Shown here piece after piece: positions 7,818 to 15,068 of a DNA stretch of 43,806 nt. Position 1 is the stretch's first letter. Each line of letters opens with the position of its first letter. The DNA comes from Saprospiraceae bacterium UBA6168 (lineage in GTDB: Bacteria > Bacteroidota > Bacteroidia > Chitinophagales > Saprospiraceae), in contig DIUC01000076.1 in NCBI GenBank assembly GCA_002435785.1, forward strand, positions 1 to 43,806, written 5' to 3'. The translations under genes were made by a program, and so were the position numbers. The notes under the pieces were generated by a model, which did no database searches, was not told the origin of the DNA, and saw only the letters and a list, made by a program, of their open reading frames with translations.

Positions 7818-9623
7818 ATGCGGCTTTTTCTTTTCTTCGCAATGTTCGCTCTTTTGCCCCTGCTCGCCACTGCCCAGGATTCCAAGCTTGCGCAGCAATA
7901 CTATCAGGACGGCGAGTTTGAAAAAGCGGCAGTGCTGTACGACAAGCTGTTCCTGCAAAACAACAAGAATGACTTCTACTTCGACCGCTATATCGAGTGC
8001 CTGTTGGCATCAAAAAAATTCGACGAGGTGGAGAATGCCCTGAAAAAGGAACTGAAGGAAAACCCCAACAACATCCGCCTCTATGTCACTTACGGGAACC
8101 TCTTCGAGCGGCAGTTCCAAGAAGACAAGGCAAAGGAGCAATATGAGAAAGCCATCAAAAAAATGCCAGCCGACCAGCAGCAAATAACCCGGTTGGCCAC
8201 CGCCTTTTCCAACCTGACCAAGTACGACGAGGCCATCAGGACCTACGAAACGGGTGGCCAACTGCTCAAGGACAAGGAGGTTTTCTCCTTCAACTTGGCG
8301 GAGCTGTACCGCCGCAAGGGCGATGTGCCGAAGATGCTGGAGAACTACCTCAACAGCATCACTTCTTACCCCGAACGGCTCAATACCGTGAAAAGCCAGT
8401 TGCAGCGCTACGTCGTTACCAGCGAAGATTACGCCGAACTGCAAGCGCAACTCTACGACCGCATCCAAAAAGACCCGAACGCCTTCCACTTCACGGAACT
8501 TTTGCAGTGGGTCTTTACCCAGACCAAAGACTACAAAAATGCCCTGCGCCAAGCCAAGGCCCTCGACCGTAGGCTCAATGAAAACGGCGCCCGCATTTTT
8601 CAGCTGGCCGTCACTGCGTTCAACGACCGTGATTACGATGCGGCGATTGCCGCTTATGACTTCATCGTGACCGACCTTGGCTTCTCTTCGCCATTTTTTC
8701 TTGATTCCAAACGGGAGTCCCTGCGTTCACGCCGGCTCAAATTGGTGGAGGGTTACAGCTACACCGTGCCAGAACTCCGGGAGGTGGAAAAAGCCTACGA
8801 GAACTTCCTGAACGAATCAGGGCGGGGCAAGGCCACAGCATCTATCGTTGCCGAGCTGGCCGACCTCGAAGCGTTTTACCTCAACGACCTCGACAAGGCC
8901 ATCGTATTGTTGAGCGAGATGGTCGCCTACCCCGGCATTGACGCTCGGATACAGGCGAGGGGCAAGTTGAGCCTTGGCGATTTTTACTTGATGAAGGATG
9001 AAATATGGGAGTCCACACTGCTGTACTCGCAAGTAGACAAGGATTTTTCGGAAGATCAACTTGGCCATGAGGCCCGCTTTCGCAATGCCAAGCTGTCTTA
9101 TTACAATGGCGACTTCCAATGGGCGCAGGCACAGTTCGACGTGCTGAAGTCGTCCACCTCAAAGCTCATCGCCAACGACGCCCTCGACCTCTCGGTCTTC
9201 ATCATGGACAACCTCGGGCTTGATACCACCGACACTGCCCTCCGCTTGTTCGCCAATGCAGATTTGTTGACTTTTCAGAACCGCTTTGCCGATGCTTTTG
9301 TGAAATTGGATTCTATCACCGCTGGGTTCCCGAAACACTCGCTCGAAGACGATGTGCTTTACGCCAGGGCCAAGGTCTATTCCAAGCAACGGAAATATGA
9401 CCAAGCCATCGCGTTGTACCAAGAAATCGTGGAAAAATACCCCGAGGAAATCAGGGCGGATAATGCCCTCTTTGAAATGGCGGAGCTGTACGAACTGCAG
9501 CTCAACGACCCGGAAAAAGCCATGCAGTTTTACGAAAAAATCTTTTTGGACTTTTCTGCCAGCACTTTTTCCATTGAGGCCCGCAAGCGGTTCCGGCGGC
9601 TCAGGGGTGATAATGTGAATTGA
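7818..9623 (+). CDS. Periplasmic TPR-repeat protein
   Basis: This 601-residue protein has a signal peptide (MRLFLFFAMFALLPLLATAQ) and then tetratricopeptide-like helix pairs along the rest: AQQYYQDGEFEKAAVLYDKL near the start, RLYVTYGNLFERQ, KYDEAIRTYETG, KYDQAIALYQEIV and a final NDPEKAMQFYEKIF. No enzymatic domain is visible. The frame is open from 7683 through the upstream terminator, so the ATG at 7818 that begins the signal peptide is preferred. Proteins of this type act as protein-protein scaffolds in the periplasm, but the partner is not evident. It is followed by a word-repeat spacer and the convergent lpxH-like gene. Confidence 0.85.
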   Translation: MRLFLFFAMFALLPLLATAQDSKLAQQYYQDGEFEKAAVLYDKLFLQNNKNDFYFDRYIECLLASKKFDEVENALKKELKENPNNIRLYVTYGNLFERQFQEDKAKEQYEKAIKKMPADQQQITRLATAFSNLTKYDEAIRTYETGGQLLKDKEVFSFNLAELYRRKGDVPKMLENYLNSITSYPERLNTVKSQLQRYVVTSEDYAELQAQLYDRIQKDPNAFHFTELLQWVFTQTKDYKNALRQAKALDRRLNENGARIFQLAVTAFNDRDYDAAIAAYDFIVTDLGFSSPFFLDSKRESLRSRRLKLVEGYSYTVPELREVEKAYENFLNESGRGKATASIVAELADLEAFYLNDLDKAIVLLSEMVAYPGIDARIQARGKLSLGDFYLMKDEIWESTLLYSQVDKDFSEDQLGHEARFRNAKLSYYNGDFQWAQAQFDVLKSSTSKLIANDALDLSVFIMDNLGLDTTDTALRLFANADLLTFQNRFADAFVKLDSITAGFPKHSLEDDVLYARAKVYSKQRKYDQAIALYQEIVEKYPEEIRADNALFEMAELYELQLNDPEKAMQFYEKIFLDFSASTFSIEARKRFRRLRGDNVN

Positions 9624-9683
9624 GTTGGTTGATGAGTTTGTGAGGTTGATAAGGGTGTTGATAGGCAACTGCCTGCAACCCTT

Positions 9684-10547
9684 TCAAATCGCCATCTTGC
9701 CCGGCTCGGGCAGGTTCACATCTTTCATTATATTGGCGAAAATGGCCGCCGTGCTCATGTCGGCCTCGTCTTCCGGGGACTGTTCCTTTACCTTTAGCTT
9801 TGGGTTGGTCATTTCAAACTCCACTTCATCGTACTCGAACAAGTTCCATTTGCCGTGTGCGTACTCCAATGAGGTGAGGTTTTCCACCCAGTCGCCGGAG
9901 TTCATGTAGCAGACCTTGCCAACAGTGCGGATTTGGGGCTTGTGGATATGGCCGCAAATCACAAAGTCGTGGCCCTGCTCCTCGGCCATCCGAATGGCCG
10001 TTTCCTCAAAATCGCTGACGAACTTCACCGCCTCTTTTACCCGGTTTTTTACCCTCCCTGCAAAAGACATCCTTGGCTTGCCAAACCGTGCCCGCAGGTT
10101 GTTTATCAAGCGGTTGATGCGGATGAGCCAGTCGTAGCCCTGTCCGCCCAGCCTTGCGATGAGCGGGGAATATTGGATGAAAAGGTCAAAGACATCGCCA
10201 TGAAAAATCCAATGTTTCTGGCCGTTGAGCTGCAGCACGAGCTTGTCCCGCAGGTGGATGTTCCCCATCGAAAAATCGGAATAATGCCGAAGGGCGTCGT
10301 CGTGGTTGCCGGTGATGTAATACACTTTGGTACCATTGCTCGCCATTTTCATCACCCGCTGTATGACCTGTGCATGCTCCTTCGGGAAATAGCTCTTCTT
10401 GAACTGCCAGATGTCAATGAAGTCCCCATTGAGTACCAGCACCTTAGGCTTGATGCTCTTGAGGTAGTTCAGTAGTTCTTTGGCGTGGCAGCCGTAGGTG
10501 CCAAGGTGTACATCGGATACGATGGAAATGTCCAACTCTCTTTTCAT
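9684..10547 (-). CDS. lpxH: LpxH-like UDP-2,3-diacylglucosamine diphosphatase family metallophosphoesterase
   Basis: This calcineurin-like phosphoesterase of about 287 residues has all metal-binding motifs in order: DVHLG (Asp12, His14), GDFID (Asp42), GNHD (81-83), HGDVFD near 118 and GHIH near 200. LpxH hydrolyses UDP-2,3-diacylglucosamine to lipid X in lipid A synthesis on the cytosolic side of the membrane. This protein is longer than the enterobacterial enzyme, as in many Bacteroidetes relatives, so the exact substrate is inferred. The frame extends to 10568, but the ATG at 10547 (MKREL) directly precedes the first beta strand. CACCTTTG at 10591-10598 on the minus strand may be its -7 box. 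Confidence 0.85.
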   Translation of the reverse strand: MKRELDISIVSDVHLGTYGCHAKELLNYLKSIKPKVLVLNGDFIDIWQFKKSYFPKEHAQVIQRVMKMASNGTKVYYITGNHDDALRHYSDFSMGNIHLRDKLVLQLNGQKHWIFHGDVFDLFIQYSPLIARLGGQGYDWLIRINRLINNLRARFGKPRMSFAGRVKNRVKEAVKFVSDFEETAIRMAEEQGHDFVICGHIHKPQIRTVGKVCYMNSGDWVENLTSLEYAHGKWNLFEYDEVEFEMTNPKLKVKEQSPEDEADMSTAAIFANIMKDVNLPEPGKMAI

Positions 10548-10590
10548 CAGTTTGTGATTTATCCGCAATGGGTTTCGGAAAAATTGAAAA

Positions 10591-10598
10591 CAAAGGTG
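10591..10598 (-). promoter_or_regulatory. Possible -7 element of the lpxH-like gene
   Basis: On the minus strand this reads CACCTTTG, one change from TAnnTTTG. It lies downstream of the terminator at 10707-10749, so the gene needs its own promoter. Confidence 0.35.
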
Positions 10599-10706
10599 GA
10601 GCTGGCGTATAAACTACCTGTAAACGAGTGATTATTAAATAATTAAAAGGCTAAAATGAGTGGCTGTGCGAGCGGCATTTCACCATTTCGACAACATTTT
10701 TTGGCA

Positions 10707-10749
10707 AAAAAAAGACACCGTGCAGGTTCGATGCACGGTGTCTTTTTTT
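10707..10749. terminator. Strong terminator between desaturase and lpxH-like genes
   Basis: A perfect 18-bp stem (10707-10724 with 10732-10749) has a core GACACCGTGCA and A/T tracts at both ends, with a 7-nt loop. It lies 22 bp after the desaturase stop on the minus strand and separates it from the next minus-strand gene. The flanking A and T runs would let it act in either direction. Confidence 0.88.
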
Positions 10750-10771
10750 AAAATCAAAAATGGCGCAAAAA

Positions 10772-11872
10772 TCAGGCTGCCATAGCGGGCCTCCTGCCCA
10801 ATTCCTTCAACGTCCGGAAGTGGGAAATGATGGCTTGGCGGGTGGTGGGGTATTCATTGTATGGCAACCCAAACTCCAGCGCCGTTTCCTTCACGATTTT
10901 TGAAATCTTCGGGTAATGGACATGGCTGATGTTCGGGAAGATATGGTGCTCAATCTGGTAGTTCAACCCACCCACGAAAAAGGACACAAGCCAGTTCCTG
11001 CGGGCAAAATTTGCGGTAGTAGCCAATTGGTGTATGGCCCAAGTATTTTCCATGGTGCCGGATTCGTCAGGCATGGGGTTTTCGGTGTTTTCGACCACGT
11101 GCGCCAATTGGAACACAAGGGCGAGTATCAAGCCAGCCGTGTAGTGCATCACGAAGAAGCCAATCAGCACCTTCCACCAAGCGATGTCAAGCACCAATAT
11201 CGGCAGCACAATCCAGATGGCCACATAAAGGATTTTGGTAGCGATGAGGATGGTCCACTCTTTGGTCGGGTTCACTTTTTTCTCGAAAGAAAGCCCCCGC
11301 TTGATGTAGCCCTTCATCTGCGAATAGTCCTTGCTGATGGCCCAACTGATGGTCATCAGGCCATAAAGGAGTACGCTGTAATAGTGCTGAAACCTGTGGA
11401 AGCGCTTCCAGGGTTGGTGCTTGTGCAGGCGGAGCAGGCCCTTGGCCTCGATGTCTTCATCCATTCCTATGATGTTGGTGTAGGTGTGGTGGAGCACGTT
11501 GTGCTGCACCTTCCAATTATAGACGTTGCCTGCGAGGATGTAGATGGAACTGCCCATCAGGTTGTTCACCCAGCGGTTGCGGGAGTAGGTGCCGTGGTTG
11601 CCGTCGTGCATCACGCACATGCCCACGAACGACATGCCCATGCCCAGCACGATGGTGAACAGCAGCATGGCCCACTGGTTGAAGTTGTTGGAAAGGATGA
11701 GGAAGTAGGGTACCAAGAAAATGCTGAAAACGACAACCGACTTGAAGTAAAGTCTCCAGTTGCCGAACTTGCTGATGTCATTTTGTTGGAAATAGGCGTT
11801 TACACGACTGTTCAGCGTTTTGAAAAAATCTGCGCTGTCTGTTTTAGGAAATCTAATGTCTGAGTAGTTCAT
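10772..11872 (-). CDS. Membrane fatty acid desaturase, front-end (delta-6-like) type
   Basis: This is a di-iron integral membrane desaturase of 366 residues. The three histidine boxes are present: HDGNH (89-93), HNVLHH (124-129) and QIEHH (306-310). The Q in the third box is typical of front-end/acyl-lipid delta-5/6 desaturases, here without a fused cytochrome b5 domain. Hydrophobic stretches at about 44-62, 68-88, 165-180, 212-230 and 236-258 give the usual paired membrane helices. It introduces a double bond into membrane lipid acyl chains using O2 and an electron donor. Position specificity cannot be read. The gene is single, with a palindrome at 11939-11955 upstream and a strong terminator behind. 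Confidence 0.9.
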   Translation of the reverse strand: MNYSDIRFPKTDSADFFKTLNSRVNAYFQQNDISKFGNWRLYFKSVVVFSIFLVPYFLILSNNFNQWAMLLFTIVLGMGMSFVGMCVMHDGNHGTYSRNRWVNNLMGSSIYILAGNVYNWKVQHNVLHHTYTNIIGMDEDIEAKGLLRLHKHQPWKRFHRFQHYYSVLLYGLMTISWAISKDYSQMKGYIKRGLSFEKKVNPTKEWTILIATKILYVAIWIVLPILVLDIAWWKVLIGFFVMHYTAGLILALVFQLAHVVENTENPMPDESGTMENTWAIHQLATTANFARRNWLVSFFVGGLNYQIEHHIFPNISHVHYPKISKIVKETALEFGLPYNEYPTTRQAIISHFRTLKELGRRPAMAA

Positions 11873-11938
11873 TACGTTAATTTGAAAAAAAAATGCTTGA
11901 AACTTAAAATCGCCTTCGATTCAGGTTCAATAGCGTAG

Positions 11939-11955
11939 AACAACAGCTTGTTGTT
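11939..11955. promoter_or_regulatory. Palindrome in the divergent desaturase/acylphosphatase region
   Basis: AACAACA-GCT-TGTTGTT has 7-bp inverted arms and a 3-nt centre, 67 bp before the desaturase start. It could be an operator or a small hairpin. No regulator is known. The rest of 11873-12146 shows nothing I can name. Confidence 0.3.
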
Positions 11956-12146
11956 TAGGTTTGCAACTATTGTTTGCTGTCAATAGGGGGCTTAAAGAGG
12001 GTTTCCAAAAACTTGGCGGCTGCAAAAATAGAAAAAGAATCAAACCACCAAGCGCCATTGACAAATAACAGCTCCGATTATCTGCGAAACTGTACGTTGT
12101 GTATGCCACCAACAGCAAAACATCTACCAACTTTAACAACTCGTTT

Positions 12147-12431
12147 ATGAATAAACATTTCAAAATTAACATTCACGGCAAAGTACAGGGCGTTTGGTTC
12201 CGTGCCTCGGCGGAACAGGAGGCTCAGCTCCTCGGCCTCAGCGGCTTCGCCCAGAACCTCCCCGATGGCAGCGTTTATTGCGAAGTGGAAGGCCCTGAGC
12301 ACCTCCTGCTCGATTTTGTGAAATGGTGCCACCGCGGCCCAGCGCAAGCAAGGGTCGAGTCCGTACAAGTGACCGAGGGCGCCGTGCAGGGTTTTGCCGA
12401 GTTTGGCGTCCGGCGGGTGGCAGTGGGGTAA
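12147..12431 (+). CDS. acyP: Acylphosphatase
   Basis: This is a 94-residue protein covering the whole acylphosphatase fold. It hydrolyses the carboxyl-phosphate bond of acyl phosphates in the cytoplasm. The catalytic arginine is Arg19 in GKVQGVWFRA and the catalytic asparagine is Asn37 in GFAQNLPDG. The second signature region is EVEG, and the length is standard. The frame is open from 12099, but the ATG at 12147 matches the family N-terminus. A small secreted protein gene follows 54 bp downstream and may share the transcript. Confidence 0.93.
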   Translation: MNKHFKINIHGKVQGVWFRASAEQEAQLLGLSGFAQNLPDGSVYCEVEGPEHLLLDFVKWCHRGPAQARVESVQVTEGAVQGFAEFGVRRVAVG

Positions 12432-12485
12432 CGCCATCGGGGATTTTTACCGACTTTTGACTTTTGAAAAAACAATCCTGAGAAA

Positions 12486-13076
12486 ATGAAGTACCTTTTT
12501 CCGCTTTTCCTCTTGCTCCTTACCGCCGCCGCTCCGGCATTGGCCCAGTGCAAGCTCATCGCCTTCGACAAGGTGGACGAGTTCGATTCCACCCGGGTCA
12601 TCGCCACCAAGCCCTTCAACCTCGGCGTACTGGTGCCTTCCGGCAACCTCGCCGAAAACCTCGACGGCAAACAGCTCGTAGAGGAGGCCAAGGCCATTTT
12701 CAGCTTCGGCAACGAAAATAACATCCGCTCCTTCTTCCTCACACTGGCCGTGGTGGAGCGCAAGTTCTACATGATAGAGCCTGAGTACAATGTTTACTTG
12801 AAGCTGACAGAAGGCCCCATCATCAAGCTGCTCAACGTGCCCTCAGAAGGCGAGTTCGACCGGAAAATACTCATGTGGAAATACGTGCACACCTGCGTGG
12901 TGCCGCTGGAGTATTTCCATGCGCTCCGCAATGGGCTGGTCGAGAAAATCCGCATCGAGTACAACGACTACAAACAGACCCTTGTCCTGGACGACAAACA
13001 GGCCAAGGCATTGCAGGATGCAGTGAGGTGCGTGGAGGAAAGGTTGAATACTACAGCTAAGAACGTGAAACCATGA
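12486..13076 (+). CDS. Hypothetical exported protein
   Basis: This 196-residue protein has a clear signal peptide (MKYLFPLFLLLLTAAAPALAQ) and a mature domain I cannot assign. Two cysteines at the mature region's ends (one right after the signal peptide, one near 180) plus one near 134 could form a disulfide. No lipobox: the residues before the first Cys are ALAQ, so cleavage by signal peptidase I is expected. Sequence such as RSFFLTLAVVERKFYMIEP suggests a beta-rich fold. It lies 54 bp behind acyP. Confidence 0.75.
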   Translation: MKYLFPLFLLLLTAAAPALAQCKLIAFDKVDEFDSTRVIATKPFNLGVLVPSGNLAENLDGKQLVEEAKAIFSFGNENNIRSFFLTLAVVERKFYMIEPEYNVYLKLTEGPIIKLLNVPSEGEFDRKILMWKYVHTCVVPLEYFHALRNGLVEKIRIEYNDYKQTLVLDDKQAKALQDAVRCVEERLNTTAKNVKP

Positions 13077-13166
13077 GTTTTCTACTACCTCTCTAAACCT
13101 GCCGCCCTCCGTTCACCCCCAACCGTATCCTTTCTCCACGTGGATACTTGTTGAAAAATGGGTGAA

Positions 13167-13616
13167 TTACCCCAGCACTTCTTCCATTACTATGTTCTTG
13201 TGGATGAATGTACCGCCCAATCCATGAATTTTCTGTTTGAATTTCTTGTATTTCGGTGTCCTCAGGTCGGGGGTTTGTATTTTGGATAAAACCACCCTTG
13301 CGTTGATTGCGTTTCCACAGAAATTGGCTACAAGCAGGTCAATACTTTGGTTGATTTGGTCAATGGCATGAGAAAGGTCACTGCCCTTCAATTCTACAAA
13401 GTATGCAATGGAAGTATCACAAGCAACGAACAAATAATCGCACTGCTTGCCATCGGCTTGCGTAATCACGCAACCATCCACACGAATTTTGCAGACTTCT
13501 CGCCGTTGTGGGTTCAGTAGTGAATACTTGCTTTTCTTCTCCTCGGCAGTGATGATTGGGTTTCGGTTGCACTCCGTACAGTTTGGATAGTTTTCCTTGA
13601 AGTGTTGGCAGCTCAT
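13167..13616 (-). CDS. Small putative PD-(D/E)XK nuclease partnered with an ATPase
   Basis: This 149-residue protein is not of a family I can name. The core carries a PD-(D/E)XK-like signature: Asp60 in CDYLFVACD, then Glu75-Leu-Lys77 in YFVELKG, and a following helix with Gln87 (HAIDQINQ). The N-terminus has Cys3, His5, Cys13 and Cys16, a possible zinc site. Its start overlaps the stop of the upstream ATPase gene by 4 bp (ATGA), so the two are translationally coupled and probably work together. Both are AT-richer than their surroundings. ATPase-nuclease pairs of this layout (for example Septu, AbiL/Rlo or PARIS in principle) are anti-phage systems, but this partner is neither an HNH nor a clear TOPRIM protein. 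Nuclease activity is inference from motif spacing. Confidence 0.6.
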   Translation of the reverse strand: MSCQHFKENYPNCTECNRNPIITAEEKKSKYSLLNPQRREVCKIRVDGCVITQADGKQCDYLFVACDTSIAYFVELKGSDLSHAIDQINQSIDLLVANFCGNAINARVVLSKIQTPDLRTPKYKKFKQKIHGLGGTFIHKNIVMEEVLG

Positions 13617-14953
13617 TGAAGTTCGAGGTTAAGCAGTGCGTCAAAATCTTGGTTAATAATCCGGGAGACGGTGTCTAATTCTTCGGCTTTTATCATTTTG
13701 GATTCTTCGTCAATTAAGTCTTCAGCAACACCGCCATCTAACTTATATGCACCTACTCTTTCAATGTCCAACCAAAGTAATTCGGGAATTATTTTATTAG
13801 CTTCCTCGTGTTGTTGTACCCCCACATTTCCAGCATAGATTAAATTATTGAAGGAGGTTAAAATATAGGGACTGTGGGTAGTGATTATTACTTGGCTTTT
13901 GTTTTCGTTAAATAATAATGCAATTAACTCCACCAATGATTTTTGGGCTTTAGGAAATAGATGAGCTTCGGGTTCTTCGATAATGAGGAATACTTTTTCT
14001 CGGTTGAGGATGAGGATGAACAACTGGAGTAATATCCAGAGTGCTTCTTGTTGACCAGAAGATGCAAGGGAGATTTTGACAAAATCTTCTTCATTAAAGT
14101 AAATTTTTTCTCCTTCCTCGTCCACTCTATATTCACCTTTTAGTATTTCCTTTATTTTTTGAATTGATAATTCTAAGACATCCTTATCTGGAATCCCATT
14201 ACTGCGTTGTTTTTTCTGCTCAATTATTTTTGCTAAAGATTGACTAAAGGCTGGTTTTAAGTCAGCAATTTTGTCTCGAAACTTTTCCATTAACATATCC
14301 CATCCCTTATTTGGTAAGCGTTCTGAAAGCGCAGCCAATAGGCTTCTTCCAGCAGGGATGTAAATGGCTTCAGCATCGTCACCAAACAATTCATTGATGA
14401 GATTTTCTATTTCGATTGCCTTTTCTTTTTTTTCATTCTCTGCACTTCGTGAAGGACTTGATAAAGCCCATTCTTTGCTAGTGTATTTTTTTCGATAAGC
14501 AATAATTTGTTGTAAAATATCATAGAACTTATTGTATACGTGCATCTGAGCCATAGGATGTGCAATTTCATAATAGGCATCGGTAAGATATAAAACCACC
14601 CAATTTTTGTCACCTCCTAATATTCGAAGCCAGAAGTTGGACTTATATTTATAATCTACACTATCAAAATTATTGTCATTTTCCCCAAAAAATAAATCTT
14701 TAAATTGCCAATTAATATTAGTTTGAAATTCGCTGTATAATTTTAGGTAAGCCTCCTCCCAATCTAAATCAATTTTTAGAGGTTTCACTAAATACCCCAT
14801 CAACTCATCCTTCACCACCTTTTTAAAAAAATAAACCAATTTCGCCACCGTACTCTTTCCCGTCGCCTGCTCCCCAATGAACAGCGACAAGTCCTTGATG
14901 TCCAAATCAAGTTCCTTTATTGGCCCAAAATTCCTGACGATGAGTTTTTGCAT
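13613..14953 (-). CDS. ABC/SMC-type AAA ATPase of a two-gene putative defence unit
   Basis: This cytosolic ATPase of 446 residues is related to the AAA_15/AAA_21 (OLD/RecF-like) group. From the ATG at 14953 the motifs are: Walker A GEQATGKST (27-35) right after an N-terminal strand; YIPAGRSLL (198-206); ABC signature LASSGQQE (296-303); Walker B KVFLIIEEPEAHL (320-332); and the H-loop THSPYIL (359-365). No TOPRIM domain follows, unlike OLD nucleases, so any nuclease would be the coupled partner. The ORF extends by three codons to a TTG, but the ATG fits better. The unit is AT-rich and flanked by housekeeping genes. The role in phage defence is inferred from architecture. Confidence 0.85.
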   Translation of the reverse strand: MQKLIVRNFGPIKELDLDIKDLSLFIGEQATGKSTVAKLVYFFKKVVKDELMGYLVKPLKIDLDWEEAYLKLYSEFQTNINWQFKDLFFGENDNNFDSVDYKYKSNFWLRILGGDKNWVVLYLTDAYYEIAHPMAQMHVYNKFYDILQQIIAYRKKYTSKEWALSSPSRSAENEKKEKAIEIENLINELFGDDAEAIYIPAGRSLLAALSERLPNKGWDMLMEKFRDKIADLKPAFSQSLAKIIEQKKQRSNGIPDKDVLELSIQKIKEILKGEYRVDEEGEKIYFNEEDFVKISLASSGQQEALWILLQLFILILNREKVFLIIEEPEAHLFPKAQKSLVELIALLFNENKSQVIITTHSPYILTSFNNLIYAGNVGVQQHEEANKIIPELLWLDIERVGAYKLDGGVAEDLIDEESKMIKAEELDTVSRIINQDFDALLNLELQ

Positions 14954-15028
14954 AATTCTCAATTTTACAAAGGCAAAGTTCGTAAATTCTCGTTTTTAAT
15001 GCGAGCCTTTCTATTGCCCACGACCCCG

Positions 15029-15058
15029 ACTGCCAACTGTCGAACTGCCAACTGTCGA
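15029..15058. repeat. Two tandem 15-bp repeats
   Basis: ACTGCCAACTGTCGA occurs twice head to tail (15029-15043, 15044-15058), followed by a partial ACT. The same unit recurs at 26066-26089. Both copies lie just behind stop codons of minus-strand genes. Confidence 0.85.
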
Positions 15059-15068
15059 ACTACCACCC

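Noticed and set aside
11927..12172. Minus-strand 81-codon ORF in the desaturase/acylphosphatase spacer
   Set aside because: It overlaps the acyP start, has no recognisable domain, and lies in a region with a regulatory palindrome. Chance ORF is more likely.
13100..13150. Weak GTATCC/GGATAC hairpin behind the ATPase-nuclease unit
   Set aside because: A six-bp stem with an 11-nt loop and no T tract on the relevant strand. Not strong enough to call a terminator.
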